NCBI RefSeq assembly: GCF_000961885.1
Contig: NZ_JZKH01000010.1
Coordinates: forward strand, 1 to 64,000
Length of the DNA stretch: 64,000 bases
Source: Streptomyces rubellomurinus
GTDB taxonomy: Bacteria > Actinomycetota > Actinomycetes > Streptomycetales > Streptomycetaceae
Direction: 5' to 3'
Part shown: one piece after another, positions 1 to 9,228 of the stretch
Position numbering within the stretch: position 1 is the stretch's first letter
Layout: each line of letters begins with the position of its first letter
Translations under genes and position numbers: made by a program
Notes under the pieces: generated by a model
Told to the model about the DNA's origin: nothing
The model's input: the letters and a program-made list of their open reading frames with translations, nothing else
Databases searched by the model: none

Positions 1-53
1 CCGCTCTCCCCCGCCCCGCCCTCCACCCGCCCCGGAACGGAAGGTGCCCGCCC

Positions 54-1406
54 GTGCGACCGCCCGCCTACAAGGCCATCGTCGACGAGTACGCGACCGC
101 CATCCGCTCCGGCACCCTCCCGGCCGGCACCCGGCTGCCGACCCACCGCGCGCTCGCCCGCGAACGCCGGATCGCCCTGGCCACCGCCACCCGGGTGTAC
201 GCCGAACTCGCCGCCGCCGGGCTGGTGGTGGGCGAACAGGGCCGCGGCACCTTCGTGAAGGTCCGCTCCGGCTACGACGGCATCGAGCCCTCCCGCGACC
301 TGCCCGTCCCCCGGGTCGCCGACCTGTCCTTCAACCAGCCGCTCGCCCCCGGCCAGGGCGACCAGCTGCGGCAGGCCCTGCGCGCCCTCGCCGCCTCCGG
401 TGACGCCGAGGCCCTGCTGCGCCAGCAGCCGCCCGGCGGCCACCGGCACGACCGGGCCGCCGTCGCCCGGTACCTGCTGGACCGCGGCGTCGACACCGCG
501 CCCGAGAACGTCCTGCTGACCGGCGGCGCGCAGCAGGCGCTGGACTGCGTGCTGCGCGCCCTCACCCGGCCCGGCGACGTGCTCGCCGTGGACGCGCTCA
601 GCTATCCCGGCATCAAACTGCTCGCCGGCGCCCACGGCTTGGACCTCGCGCCCGTCCCGGTCACCCCCGCGGGCCCGGACCTCGACGCGCTGGACCGGCT
701 CTGCCGCACCCGCCCGGTCCGCGCCGTGTACACCATCCCGACCGTCCACAACCCGCTCGGCTGGGTGCTCGACCGCGCCCAGCGCGAGCGCCTGGCCGGG
801 ATCGCCACCGAGCACGGCTGCATGCTGATCGAGGACGGGACGTACGCGTTCCTCGCCGCGCCCGCGCCCGCCGCCGCCCCCGTCCCCGCGCCGCTGCACG
901 CCCACGCCCCGGAGCGCACCTGCTACGTCGCCGGCCTGTCCAAGAACGTCGCCACCGGGCTGCGGTTCGGCTTCGCCGTCGTGCCCGGCCGCCACGTGCG
1001 CGCCGCCACCACGAGCCTGCGCGCGGCCGCCTGGGGCTCGCCCGGCCTGGTCACCGCCCTCGCCACCGGCTGGCTCGCGGACGGCACCGTCGCCCGCCTG
1101 GAGGATCAGCGCCGCGCGGACGCCGCCGCCCGCCAGCGCATCGCCCGTACCACCCTGGCCGGCCTCGACCTCACCGGCCACCCCACGTCCTACACCCTCT
1201 GGCTCACCCTCGAACCGCACCAGCGCCCGGCCCACGCCGCCGCCCTCCTCGCCGCCGCGGGCATCCTCGTCTCCACCTCCGACGCGTTCAGCACCGGCCC
1301 GCACACCCCCGCCGCCCTCCGCCTCGCCCTCGCCACGCCCCCGCTCCCCGCCCTCGCCCCGGCCCTCACCCTCCTCCGCCGCACCCTCGACTCCATCGCC
1401 CCCTGA
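54..1406 (+). CDS. MocR/PdxR-type regulator: GntR winged helix fused to a class I aminotransferase fold
   Basis: A 450-residue protein starting at GTG 54. Residues 1-70 form a GntR-type winged helix with the usual 'SGTLPAGTRLPTHRALA' and 'GRGTFV' signatures. The rest is a fold-type I aminotransferase: the 'LLTGGAQQALD' motif sits near residue 160 and the PLP lysine is predicted at K297 in 'GLSKNVATGLRFGF'. MocR proteins are PLP-binding transcription factors that usually control a neighbouring PLP, GABA or transport gene; the effector is unknown here. The upstream neighbour is outside the window, so no divergent target can be named. The start looks right because the helix-turn-helix begins almost at once, as in the family. 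Proline/alanine-rich patches near residue 275 are low-complexity insertions. Confidence 0.88.
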   Translation: MRPPAYKAIVDEYATAIRSGTLPAGTRLPTHRALARERRIALATATRVYAELAAAGLVVGEQGRGTFVKVRSGYDGIEPSRDLPVPRVADLSFNQPLAPGQGDQLRQALRALAASGDAEALLRQQPPGGHRHDRAAVARYLLDRGVDTAPENVLLTGGAQQALDCVLRALTRPGDVLAVDALSYPGIKLLAGAHGLDLAPVPVTPAGPDLDALDRLCRTRPVRAVYTIPTVHNPLGWVLDRAQRERLAGIATEHGCMLIEDGTYAFLAAPAPAAAPVPAPLHAHAPERTCYVAGLSKNVATGLRFGFAVVPGRHVRAATTSLRAAAWGSPGLVTALATGWLADGTVARLEDQRRADAAARQRIARTTLAGLDLTGHPTSYTLWLTLEPHQRPAHAAALLAAAGILVSTSDAFSTGPHTPAALRLALATPPLPALAPALTLLRRTLDSIAP

Positions 1407-1459
1407 CCCCGACCGAAATGGAGGTGCGGAGCGGGCGCCGCGAGCGCTAGAACGAGGGG

Positions 1460-1939
1460 ATGACCGTCTTCCTCTGTGCCACGTGCGGCACCGCGCTCAC
1501 GCCGGAGCTGACCGAGCTCGCCGCGATCCCCGACCTCCGGGTCCACGAGCGGGACCAGGAGACCCGTCTGCTGCCCTCCACCCTCCCCCGCGGGTACTAC
1601 GCGATCGACCCCGAGCCGTGGGGAGGGCCCTACGTCCTGCAGGAGGACCAGGAGGACCCGAAGCCGACCCATTCCCGCGGGTTCCTGGTCAGCCGCGAGG
1701 AGGGGTGGGTCGTCGCGGCGGGCCCCACGGGCACGGTGGTCGTGCACCCGGGGGACGCGCCCGACCTCCGGCCCCTGCCCGACATGACGGGCAGCGCCGG
1801 CTGCTGCGGGCCGACCGGCGAGTCCGGGCTCAACCAGGCCTGCCCGTGCGGTGCCCCGGTCGCCTCGCTCGCGGCGGACTGCTTCGGCCCCTACGAACTG
1901 CACCTCGACCCGGTGCGGACCTACCCGTTCGCGCGGTAG
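1460..1939 (+). CDS. Conserved hypothetical protein with Cys pairs (possible metal-binding)
   Basis: A 159-residue cytosolic-looking protein with no signal peptide or membrane segment. It opens with 'LCATCGTAL', a CxxC knuckle at residues 6-9, and ends with a second Cys-rich patch containing 'CCGPTG' and 'CPCG', followed by the tail 'ELHLDPVRTYPFAR'. Paired Cys at both ends suggests a zinc-ribbon-like fold made from the two termini, but this is inference. I do not recognise a named family. It lies 53 bp after the MocR gene on the same strand and could be co-transcribed. The last 20 or so codons reappear as a non-coding fragment near 8,046-8,099, which suggests a duplication in this region. 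Confidence 0.75.
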   Translation: MTVFLCATCGTALTPELTELAAIPDLRVHERDQETRLLPSTLPRGYYAIDPEPWGGPYVLQEDQEDPKPTHSRGFLVSREEGWVVAAGPTGTVVVHPGDAPDLRPLPDMTGSAGCCGPTGESGLNQACPCGAPVASLAADCFGPYELHLDPVRTYPFAR

Positions 1940-1972
1940 GACCGCCGCCACTCGTCCCTTACGGTGTCCATG

Positions 1973-2002
1973 ACCACCGTGTTCGAACAGTCCGCACGGT
2001 GG
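1973..2002. promoter_or_regulatory. Inverted repeat upstream of the SARP-type regulator
   Basis: CCACCGTG and CACGGTGG form an 8-bp inverted repeat, with the palindrome GTTCGAAC inside the spacer. It lies 20-50 bp before the ATG at 2023, where an operator would be expected. No binding protein can be assigned. Confidence 0.35.
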
Positions 2003-2022
2003 GTCAGACCGGGGGATGGACC

Positions 2023-4872
2023 ATGCACTTCAGCCTTCTCGGCCCGCTCCTCGTCCGCGTCGGCCACCAGGAACGGCCGATCGGCGGCGTCAAGGTCCGC
2101 ACCCTGCTCGCCGTCCTGCTGCTGGAGGCCAACCGGCCGGTGCCGCCGGACCGGCTCAAGGCCGCGCTCTGGGGCGACCGGCCACCGGCCTCGGCGAACG
2201 CCTCGCTGCACAACATGCTGGCCCGACTGCGGACCCAGCTCGGCGACGAGCACGGCGAACGCCTGCGCTCCACCCCGCTCGGCTACCTGCTGGACGTCGC
2301 AGGCGACGAACTGGACGTCCAGCTCTTCGACCTGGGCGTCGAACGGGCCCGGGAGGCGCTGCGGCGCGAGGACTGGAACGCCGTGCGGCAGGAGTCGGCG
2401 ACGGCCCTGGCGCTCTGGCGCGGCGCCCCGCTGGCCGAGTTCCCGGACCTTCCGCAGGCGCAGACCCCTCGCCGCCGGTGGCAGGAGGCCCACCTGCAAG
2501 CCCTGGAGTGGCGCATCGAGGCGGATCTGCGCCTCGGCCACGTCCAGGGGCTGGTCCCCGAGTTGACCGGCCTGACCGGCGAGCACCCGCTGCACGAGAC
2601 CTTCCACGCCCAGCTGATGCTGGCCCTGCACCGCCTGGGGCAGCGCTCGGAGGCCCTCGCCGCCTACCAGCGGCTTCGACGCGCCCTCGTCGAGGAGCTC
2701 GGCGTCGAGCCCGGCCCCCGGGCCCGGAAGGCCCACCAGCACGTCCTGCGCGAAACATCCGGCGAGCCCGGCGAGCCCGACGAGCCGGGGAAGCCGCAGA
2801 AGCCGCAGAAGCCGGAAGGGCCCGCGCCGGCCATCCAGCCACCGGCCCAACTCCCTTCCGCGCTCTCCGACTTCACCGGCCGCCAGGCCGACCTGCGAAC
2901 CCTGACCGAGGAACTCACGGCCCCGCCCGCCGGCGACGTCCCCCGGGTCGCGGTCGTCTCCGGCATGGGCGGCATCGGCAAGACCGCCCTCGCCCTCCAG
3001 GCCGCCCACGCGGTGAAGCACCACTACCCGGACGGCCAGCTGTACGCCGACCTGCGGGGCTTCGGCGCCGCCCCCGCCCGTGACCCGCACGAACTGCTCT
3101 CCGCCCTCCTGGCGGCCCTGCACCCCGGCACCTACTCCGGCCCTCTCCCCGAGCACACCGACGACCGCGCGGCGCTGCTGCGCACGACCCTCGCCGACCG
3201 CCGCGTCCTGCTGCTGCTCGACAACGCCCGGGACGCGGCCCAGGTGGAGCCCCTGCTGCCGGGCGGCTCCCGCAGCGCGGTGATCGTCACCTCGCGCAAC
3301 ACCCTCCCCGACCTCCCCGCGAGCGCCCGGCTCTCGCTGCCCCCGCTCGACGTCGAGGAGCAGCGCGCCCTGCTCTCCCGGCTCTGCGGCCCCGGGCGCA
3401 TCCGGCAGGACCCGGACGGCGCGCTGCGCCTGCTGGCCGCCTGCGCGGGCCTGCCGCTGGCCCTGCGGATCGCCGGCGCCCGCCTGTCCTCCCGCCCGAC
3501 CTGGTCCCCGGGCACCCTGGCCGGGCGCCTGGACGACAACCGGGGCCGCCTGCGCGCCCTGTCCGTGGGGCGGCTGGCCGTCGACACCACCTTCGCCACC
3601 AGCTACCTGGCGATCCGCGACAGCGAGGACCCGGTCGAGCGCGAGGCCGCCCGGGCCTTCCGGCTGCTGGGCCTCTGGGCGGGCCACACCCTGGGGGTGG
3701 ACGCCGCAGCAGCCCTGCTGGACCGTCCCCGGGAGCACGCCGCCGACCTGCTCGAACTGCTGGCGGACGTCCACCTGGTGCAGACGCCGGAGCAGTGGCG
3801 CTACCGGTTCCACGACCTGCTCGGGGAGTTCGCCGCCGAGCGCGCCGTCCAGGAGGAGTCCGACGAGTCCCGGGAGGCGGCCGCGCTGCGGCTGGCCGTC
3901 TGGTACGCGGTCGCCCTGGAGGAGGCGGGGACAGCCATCAACCCGACCGGAGAGCCGCGCCTGGCCGAGGCGCCCGCCGCACCGGCCCCCGCCTTCACCG
4001 ACCCCCAGCACGCCCTGGACTGGTGCCGGCAGGAGCTGCCCGTCATCAAGGAGGTGATCCGCAGGGCCGCGGACTCCTCCCGCCCGGACCTCACCTGGCG
4101 GCTCGCGATCTGGCTCATGGGGTACGCGAGCACCTTCTGGTGGACCGGCGAGTGGGACGCCTGCCTGAACCTCGCCCTGGAGTCCGCCCGGGAGCGTGAC
4201 GACGTGCTCGGCCAGGTCTGGACGCTGCGGCGGCTCGGCGCGTCGCACGGCATGGCCTTCCGCAACGACGAGGCGATCGAGACCCTCGAAGCCGCGCTCG
4301 CCGTCGTCGACGGCCGGGACGACCACCACGACGACCTCTGCAAGGCCACCATCCTCGCGAACCTGTCCACGGCCCTCAGCCAGCAGGGCGGGCACGGGCA
4401 AGCCCTCACCTACGCACAGCGGGCCTGGAAGCTCCACCAGGAAGCCGGACGAACCGAGGGCGCACTCGGGGTGCTCTCGGCCCTGGCTCAGGCGCTCCTG
4501 CAGAACGGGGACTTCGACGCCGCCCACCGGCACTTCCGGTCGCTCACGGAGCTCTGCCGGGCCCAGGGCAACCTGACGCTCATCGCCATCGCCCTGGCCA
4601 ACCTCGGCGACTGCCTGTGCGCACTCGGCCGGGAGGAGGAGGCCTTCGCCGCCCTCGACGAGTCCCTGGCGATCCGCCGGCACCTGGGCGACCTGAGCGG
4701 CATCGCCGACTCCCTGGTCATCACCGGCCGCGCCCACGCCCACTTCGGCCGACCGTCTCAGGCGCGGGCCTGCTTCGAGCAGGCGGCCGGGATCGGCCGC
4801 GACCACAACATACCCGCCTTCGTGAAGCAGGGCCTCGACGGCCTCGCCCGGCTCCGGCACCTGAGGCGGTGA
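2023..4872 (+). CDS. AfsR-like regulator: SARP (winged helix + BTAD), NB-ARC ATPase, TPR
   Basis: A 949-residue regulator starting at ATG 2023, with a GGGGGA ribosome-binding site just upstream. Residues 1-95 form an OmpR-type winged helix ('MHFSLLGPL...'). Residues 97-243 form the bacterial transcriptional activation domain typical of SARPs. A Pro/Lys/Glu-rich linker with GEP and KPQ repeats (about 247-270) follows. The NB-ARC ATPase has a Walker A 'GMGGIGKTA' at 314-322 and a Walker B 'RVLLLLD' at 394-400. The C-terminal 250 residues are TPR helices. This is the AfsR architecture, in which ATP binding and phosphorylation modulate DNA binding at antibiotic or developmental promoters. Which genes it controls is not visible. 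It ends at a strong terminator and converges with the FG-GAP gene. Confidence 0.9.
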   Translation: MHFSLLGPLLVRVGHQERPIGGVKVRTLLAVLLLEANRPVPPDRLKAALWGDRPPASANASLHNMLARLRTQLGDEHGERLRSTPLGYLLDVAGDELDVQLFDLGVERAREALRREDWNAVRQESATALALWRGAPLAEFPDLPQAQTPRRRWQEAHLQALEWRIEADLRLGHVQGLVPELTGLTGEHPLHETFHAQLMLALHRLGQRSEALAAYQRLRRALVEELGVEPGPRARKAHQHVLRETSGEPGEPDEPGKPQKPQKPEGPAPAIQPPAQLPSALSDFTGRQADLRTLTEELTAPPAGDVPRVAVVSGMGGIGKTALALQAAHAVKHHYPDGQLYADLRGFGAAPARDPHELLSALLAALHPGTYSGPLPEHTDDRAALLRTTLADRRVLLLLDNARDAAQVEPLLPGGSRSAVIVTSRNTLPDLPASARLSLPPLDVEEQRALLSRLCGPGRIRQDPDGALRLLAACAGLPLALRIAGARLSSRPTWSPGTLAGRLDDNRGRLRALSVGRLAVDTTFATSYLAIRDSEDPVEREAARAFRLLGLWAGHTLGVDAAAALLDRPREHAADLLELLADVHLVQTPEQWRYRFHDLLGEFAAERAVQEESDESREAAALRLAVWYAVALEEAGTAINPTGEPRLAEAPAAPAPAFTDPQHALDWCRQELPVIKEVIRRAADSSRPDLTWRLAIWLMGYASTFWWTGEWDACLNLALESARERDDVLGQVWTLRRLGASHGMAFRNDEAIETLEAALAVVDGRDDHHDDLCKATILANLSTALSQQGGHGQALTYAQRAWKLHQEAGRTEGALGVLSALAQALLQNGDFDAAHRHFRSLTELCRAQGNLTLIAIALANLGDCLCALGREEEAFAALDESLAIRRHLGDLSGIADSLVITGRAHAHFGRPSQARACFEQAAGIGRDHNIPAFVKQGLDGLARLRHLRR

Positions 4873-4880
4873 ACACGCCT

Positions 4881-4912
4881 GCGCCGCCCGAGGGTTGCTC
4901 CTCGGGCGGCGC
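4881..4912. terminator. Bidirectional terminator hairpin
   Basis: A perfect 13-bp stem (4881-4893 pairing with 4900-4912) with a 6-nt GTTGCT loop fills most of the 54-bp gap between the convergent regulator and SGNH/FG-GAP genes. Confidence 0.8.
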
Positions 4913-4926
4913 TGCGGAGACGGCGG

Positions 4927-6486
4927 TCAGCCGGTGGGGATCCCGGTGGCCACCTGGCCGAGGCCGATCCAGCTTCCGTGGCCGTCGCCGCCGTTCCAGG
5001 TGTAGACGGTGGCGGCGTTGGACGGCGGGTCGGTGCGGATGTAGTCCGCGTTGCCGCCGCCGTCGAAGTCGGCGAACTGCACCCGGCTCTGGTCCGTCGT
5101 GAGGCCGGTGGCGACCTGGCCCAGGGCCACCCAGCCCCCGCCGGTGTCACCGCCGCGGTTCAGCCAGACCCGCACGGCGCCGCCGGGGTCGATGACGGCG
5201 TAGTCGGCCTTGCCGTCCCCGTCGAAGTCCGCGAGGCGGACGCGCCCGGCATCGGAGGTGAGGCCGGTGGCGACCTGGCCGAGGTCCTGCCAACCGCCGT
5301 GCCCGTCACCGCCCTTGTTCAGGAACACCCGCACCGAACCGTTCGGATTGATGACGGTGTAGTCGGCCCTTCCGTCCCCGTCGAAGTCCGCGAGCTTCAC
5401 CCGGGTCGCGTCGGTCGTCAGACCGGTCGCGACGAGGCCCAGGTCCTGCCAACTGCCGTGCCCGTCGCCACCCTTGTTCAGCCAGACGTGCACCGAACCG
5501 TCCGCGTTGATGACCTCGTAGTCGGCCTTGCCGTCCCCGTCGAAGTCCGCCAGGCGCACCCGGCCGGGGTCGGTGGTGGCCCCGGTGGCGACCTGGCCGT
5601 AGTCCTGCCAACCGCCGTGCCCGTCACCGCCCTTGTTCCGCCAGACGTGCACCGAACCGTCCTGGTTGATGGTGAGGTAGTCGGCCTTGCCGTCCCCGTC
5701 GAAGTCCGCGTACCGGACGCGGCCCAGCCCGCCCGACTCGCTGGCGGTGTTGGACGCCACGGAGGCCCGCGCCGCGCCGGCGGAGTACGCCTGGTCCAGC
5801 CCGGTGTAGAAGGCCTGCGCCATCTGCTGGTAGCCGTTGTCGTTGGGGTGGAGGCGGTCGGCCATCCCGGAGGACGTCAGGGCCGGCGGCTCCACGTACC
5901 GGAAGCTGTTCCCGGCCTGGGCCTCGACCGCCTGCAACTGCCGGGCCGCGTCGTTGTAGGCGGACGGCGAGGTCTGGAGGCCCTGGGTGGTCGGGATCAC
6001 GCCCTCCATGACCACCGCGACCCCGGGCCGGTCCGCGTAGATCCGGTCGAGGAGGGCCCGGAGGCGGTCGGGCGCGTGGGCCGGGTCCGTGCTGCGGTCG
6101 AGGTCGTTGACACCGATGTGCAGCAGGACGACGTCCGGGTGGGCTTCGGCGAGCCACTGGTCGATCCCGGCGCGGATGTCGTCGATCATGTATCCGGAGT
6201 GGCCCTCGTGGGCGAGGTCGGACAGCTGCCCGCCGGCCTGGGAGCCCACGTACCGGACGGTGTACCGGGACTGGCCGGCGACCAGGTTCCACAGCGGGGC
6301 CCGGTAGGACGACCAGGTCGGGCTGCCGGCGCCCGCGGTGATCGAGTCCCCCAGCGGCATGACGCGCAGCGAGGGCACGGCGGTCGTCCCGGCGGAGGCG
6401 GCGTGTGCGGACGGTGTGCCCGGGGCGGCGGCCGCACCGGCCACGCCCAGCGCGGCGCTGAGGCCGAGCATCAGAATGCGTTTCAA
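4927..6486 (-). CDS. Secreted SGNH/GDSL hydrolase with five C-terminal FG-GAP (VCBS) repeats
   Basis: A 519-residue secreted enzyme. Residues 1-33 are a signal peptide (MKR start, hydrophobic core, Ala-rich cleavage region). The SGNH hydrolase domain (about 38-235) shows block I 'GDSIT' with nucleophile S48, block III 'GVND' (N127) after H123, and the catalytic D210/H213 pair in 'DRLHPN'. Residues 250-519 hold five ~52-residue FG-GAP repeats, each with a calcium-loop motif such as '[10 protein letters not shown]'; the fifth is degenerate ('[10 protein letters not shown]'). Family members are extracellular esterases or lipases, and the repeats are predicted to fold as a calcium-binding beta-propeller that could bind carbohydrate or cell surface. 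The next gene upstream on the same strand carries the same repeat type, so the two look like paralogous partners. Confidence 0.88.
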   Translation of the reverse strand: MKRILMLGLSAALGVAGAAAAPGTPSAHAASAGTTAVPSLRVMPLGDSITAGAGSPTWSSYRAPLWNLVAGQSRYTVRYVGSQAGGQLSDLAHEGHSGYMIDDIRAGIDQWLAEAHPDVVLLHIGVNDLDRSTDPAHAPDRLRALLDRIYADRPGVAVVMEGVIPTTQGLQTSPSAYNDAARQLQAVEAQAGNSFRYVEPPALTSSGMADRLHPNDNGYQQMAQAFYTGLDQAYSAGAARASVASNTASESGGLGRVRYADFDGDGKADYLTINQDGSVHVWRNKGGDGHGGWQDYGQVATGATTDPGRVRLADFDGDGKADYEVINADGSVHVWLNKGGDGHGSWQDLGLVATGLTTDATRVKLADFDGDGRADYTVINPNGSVRVFLNKGGDGHGGWQDLGQVATGLTSDAGRVRLADFDGDGKADYAVIDPGGAVRVWLNRGGDTGGGWVALGQVATGLTTDQSRVQFADFDGGGNADYIRTDPPSNAATVYTWNGGDGHGSWIGLGQVATGIPTG

Positions 6487-6598
6487 GGTTCCCCCCTTGA
6501 CGAGATGTGCTGTTCGTTCCCGGGCGGGGGATTCGGCTGACGGACCGAAGCCCCCGCCCGTTACGCCGGTGACGGGTGTCCGGCGTCGGTCACGAGTG

Positions 6599-7912
6599 TC
6601 AGGCGCCGGTGGCGACCTGACCGAGGTTGGTCCAGCCGCCGTGGCCGTCCCCGCCGTCGTTACGATAGACGCCGACCGAACCGTTCGGGTTGGTGGTGAT
6701 GAAGTCGGCCTTGCCGTCGCCGGTGAAGTCGGCGAGGACGACGGCGTTCTGGTTCGTGGTGGTGCCGGTGGCGATCTGCCCGTAGTTGGCCCAGCCGCCG
6801 TGGCCGTCCCCGCCTCGGTTCAGGTAGGTGAGGACCGCGCCGCTACCGGTGATGACGGAGTAGTCGGCCTTCCCGTCACCGTCGATGTCGGCGAAGCGCA
6901 CCCGGCTGGGGTCGGTGGTCAGGCCGGTGGCGATCTTCCCGTAGTTGACCCAGCCGGCGCCGGTGTCGCCGCCCCGGTTGAGGTAGGTGGTGACCGAGCC
7001 GTCCCCGTTGATGACGTTGTAGTCCGCCCGGCCGTCGCCGTCGATGTCGGCGAAGCGCACCCGGCTGATGTCGGTCGTCAGGCCGGTGGCGACGATGCCG
7101 AGGTCCTGCCAGCCGCCGCCGGTGTCGCCGCCCCGGTTGAGGTAGACGTGCACCGAGCCGTCCGGGTTGATGTAGATGTAGTCGGACAGCCCGTCACCGT
7201 CGAAGTCGGCGAGGCGCGCGCGGTTGGGGTCCGAGCCGAGGCCGGTGGCGACCTGAACGGGCGAGCCCCAGCCACCGCCGGTGTCACCGCCGTTGTTCGT
7301 CCAGACCGTGACCGCGCCGGTGGAGCCGATGGTGATGTAGTCGTCCTTGCCCCTGCCCCAGAAGTCCGCCCACTTGACCCGGCCGTTGCCCCCCTCGGTG
7401 CCGTTGTGGTGGCTGATGGGCCGCTTGACCGCGCGCCACAGGGCGTTGTCGCCCGAGTTGCCCGGCATGCAGGCGGGGGTCTTGTTGTTGAGGACCTTGA
7501 GGTAGCAACCGGCGGGGCTGCCCATCAGCGTCCAGTTGTTGCCCGTGTCGAAGCCGTACGTCCAGGGGAACGTGTAGCCGTCGGCACCGCAGGCCACGGA
7601 CACCGCGTTGGCGTACGCGTCCGTCGCCAGACAGGAACCGCCGCCCGGCACGGCGACATCGTCGAACCAGTTGTGGTTGATGATCGAGAAGTACTGGTCG
7701 TCGCTGCTGCCGCAGGGGGTCATCTCGATCGGGTTCGCGCTCCAGCTGGACGTCGCCTGGATGCACAGGCCGGTCGCCTTGTTCTGGACCCGGATCGCGT
7801 CGTAGGTCACCGCGGACGCCTGCCCCACGGAGAACGTCAGGCCGGCCACCAGCATGGCGACCACGGTCAGGGCCGCTCTGACGCGGCGGAATCGGAGGAT
7901 TGCGGTTTTCAC
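6599..7912 (-). CDS. Secreted protein: lectin-like N-terminal domain plus five FG-GAP repeats
   Basis: A 437-residue secreted protein. Residues 1-35 are a signal peptide ('[17 protein letters not shown]...'). Residues 38-185 have Cys-containing segments such as 'GLCIQAT' and '[16 protein letters not shown]' that resemble a ricin-type beta-trefoil; this assignment is tentative. Residues 185-437 hold five FG-GAP repeats of 52-53 residues, the first with a broken calcium loop ('[10 protein letters not shown]') and the others intact ('[10 protein letters not shown]'). The repeats match those of the adjacent SGNH hydrolase closely, including the shared ending 'GQVATG', so one set probably arose from the other. 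No enzyme motif is visible, so a binding role is more likely than catalysis. The 112-bp gap to the downstream gene would allow co-transcription. Confidence 0.82.
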   Translation of the reverse strand: MKTAILRFRRVRAALTVVAMLVAGLTFSVGQASAVTYDAIRVQNKATGLCIQATSSWSANPIEMTPCGSSDDQYFSIINHNWFDDVAVPGGGSCLATDAYANAVSVACGADGYTFPWTYGFDTGNNWTLMGSPAGCYLKVLNNKTPACMPGNSGDNALWRAVKRPISHHNGTEGGNGRVKWADFWGRGKDDYITIGSTGAVTVWTNNGGDTGGGWGSPVQVATGLGSDPNRARLADFDGDGLSDYIYINPDGSVHVYLNRGGDTGGGWQDLGIVATGLTTDISRVRFADIDGDGRADYNVINGDGSVTTYLNRGGDTGAGWVNYGKIATGLTTDPSRVRFADIDGDGKADYSVITGSGAVLTYLNRGGDGHGGWANYGQIATGTTTNQNAVVLADFTGDGKADFITTNPNGSVGVYRNDGGDGHGGWTNLGQVATGA

Positions 7913-8045
7913 ACTGTCCTGCCTCTTGCGTCGGGTGCGCGCTCCGGCCCGGACTTTCGCTGCGGGGGCCGGTCACGCGGGAACGGCCCCGAGGCTGGCA
8001 GGGCCCTCCAACAGCGGCCCAACAATCCACCAACACGTCGTGACC

Positions 8046-8099
8046 GGGCCTGACGAGCCGCACCTCGACCCGGTGCGGACGTATGCCGTCGCGCCGGTG
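8046..8099 (+). pseudogene. Remnant of the 3' end of the Cys-rich gene at 1460-1939
   Basis: Bases 8061-8080 are identical to 1901-1920 (CACCTCGACCCGGTGCGGAC) and the similarity extends on both sides. The encoded 'EPHLDPVRTYAVAP' parallels 'ELHLDPVRTYPFAR' at the end of the earlier protein. The copy has no start, no stop in register and no other part of the gene. The surrounding 229-bp gap (7913-8141) shows no other gene and should hold the promoter of the FG-GAP gene. Confidence 0.45.
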
Positions 8100-8141
8100 A
8101 ACCCTCGGCCGACAGGGTCCGCGCACGGCCCGGCCGACTTC

Positions 8142-9128
8142 CTACTCCCCCGCCCCCTCCTCCACCCCGGCCCCCGCGCGGCCGAAGCGGGCGCTCCAGT
8201 CGGCGAGCAGCGCGCGCAGCTCGGGCGGGTGGACGACGTGGAACTCCGCGCCGAGGGAGCCGAGGGCCATCGCGGGCCAGTCGAGGGAGTCCGCGGTCAT
8301 GTGGAGGCGGCAGCGCTCGGCGGTGTCCTCCTCGACGGTGCCCCAGCGGCCGACGTGGGCGCGGACGCGCTCGGCCGGGGCCTCGACCAGCGCCTCCACC
8401 CGGTGCGGGCGGGGCCTGCCGCTGAGCCTGGCGCGGACGTACGCGGCGGCGTCGGCGGCCGGGAGGGCGCGCGGGGCGAAGCGGGCGCCGGTGTGCCGCG
8501 GGGCGGCGAGCCGGTCGAGCCGGAAGGTGCGCCAGTCGCCCCGGTCGAGGTCGTGGGCGACGAGGTACCAGCGGCGGTCGAGGCTGACCAGCCGGTGCGG
8601 TTCGACGTGCCGCTCGCCGGGCCGCCCGCCCCGGGCGGTGTACCGGAAGGCGAGCCGCTCGCCGTCGCGACAGGCCAGGGCGACCACGGTCAGCACGTCC
8701 GGGTCGATCCGGGTGCCGGCGGACCCGGCGCCCCAGTCGACGGGCACGGTCATCGCGCGCAGGGCTTCCACCCGCCGCCGCAGCCGGGCGGGCATCACCT
8801 GGACGATCTTCGCCAGCACCCGGACCGAGGCCTCGGCGACGCCCTCGACCGGGCTGTCCGCGGCCGCCTGGAGGCCGACCGCCAGGGCGACCGCCTCCTC
8901 GTCGTCGATGACGAGCGGCGGCAGCGCGGCGCCCGCCGCGAGCTGGTAGCCGCCGTCGACGCCGCGCTGCGCCTCGACGGGGTAGCCGAGCTCGCGCAGC
9001 CGGTCGATGTCGCGGCGCAGCGTGCGGACGGACACGCCGAGCCGGTCGGCGAGTTCCTCGCCCGGCCAGTACCGGTGGGTCTGCAGGAGGGAGAGCAGTC
9101 GCAGGGTCCGGGTGCTCGTGTTCGCCAT
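8142..9128 (-). CDS. YafY-type HTH/WYL-domain transcriptional regulator
   Basis: About 328 residues from ATG 9128. A GTG two codons upstream (9134) is open but sits too close to the GGGAGA ribosome-binding site, so the ATG is preferred. Residues 1-60 form a DeoR/HTH_11-type winged helix ('LADRLGVSVRTLRRDIDRL'). The WYL domain lies around 140-220 and contains 'RWYLVAHDLDRGDWRTFRLDR', split here only for length limits; a WCX-like C-terminal extension follows. WYL regulators sense nucleotides or other ligands and often control the gene they diverge from. Here the divergent gene is a DinB-family protein 100 bp away, a recurrent pairing in streptomycetes, so it is the likely target. The 100-bp gap must contain both promoters. 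Confidence 0.88.
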   Translation of the reverse strand: MANTSTRTLRLLSLLQTHRYWPGEELADRLGVSVRTLRRDIDRLRELGYPVEAQRGVDGGYQLAAGAALPPLVIDDEEAVALAVGLQAAADSPVEGVAEASVRVLAKIVQVMPARLRRRVEALRAMTVPVDWGAGSAGTRIDPDVLTVVALACRDGERLAFRYTARGGRPGERHVEPHRLVSLDRRWYLVAHDLDRGDWRTFRLDRLAAPRHTGARFAPRALPAADAAAYVRARLSGRPRPHRVEALVEAPAERVRAHVGRWGTVEEDTAERCRLHMTADSLDWPAMALGSLGAEFHVVHPPELRALLADWSARFGRAGAGVEEGAGE

Positions 9129-9228
9129 GCCCACGATTCTCCCGGCAATTCAGGTCAGGAAGTGACCGCTGCGGTGCGTACCGTGGTTCTTGTCCGAGGG
9201 AACACGACCCGTACGAGAGGCCGCCATC

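Noticed and set aside
1980..1987. GTTCGAAC as a tRNA T-arm or LexA box
   Set aside because: No acceptor or anticodon stem surrounds it. The LexA-type actinobacterial box needs a second half-site four bases away, and that is missing.
1921..4860. A 979-codon open frame antisense to the SARP regulator, and similar ones over glmS, the importer operon and the MscS region
   Set aside because: All are shadows of high-GC coding sequence with low-complexity translations; the sense genes carry clear domains.
1901..8080. The 20-bp direct repeats as attachment sites of an integrated element
   Set aside because: No integrase, excisionase, tRNA or transposase lies between them, and the first copy is part of an ordinary coding sequence. 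A duplication remnant is simpler.
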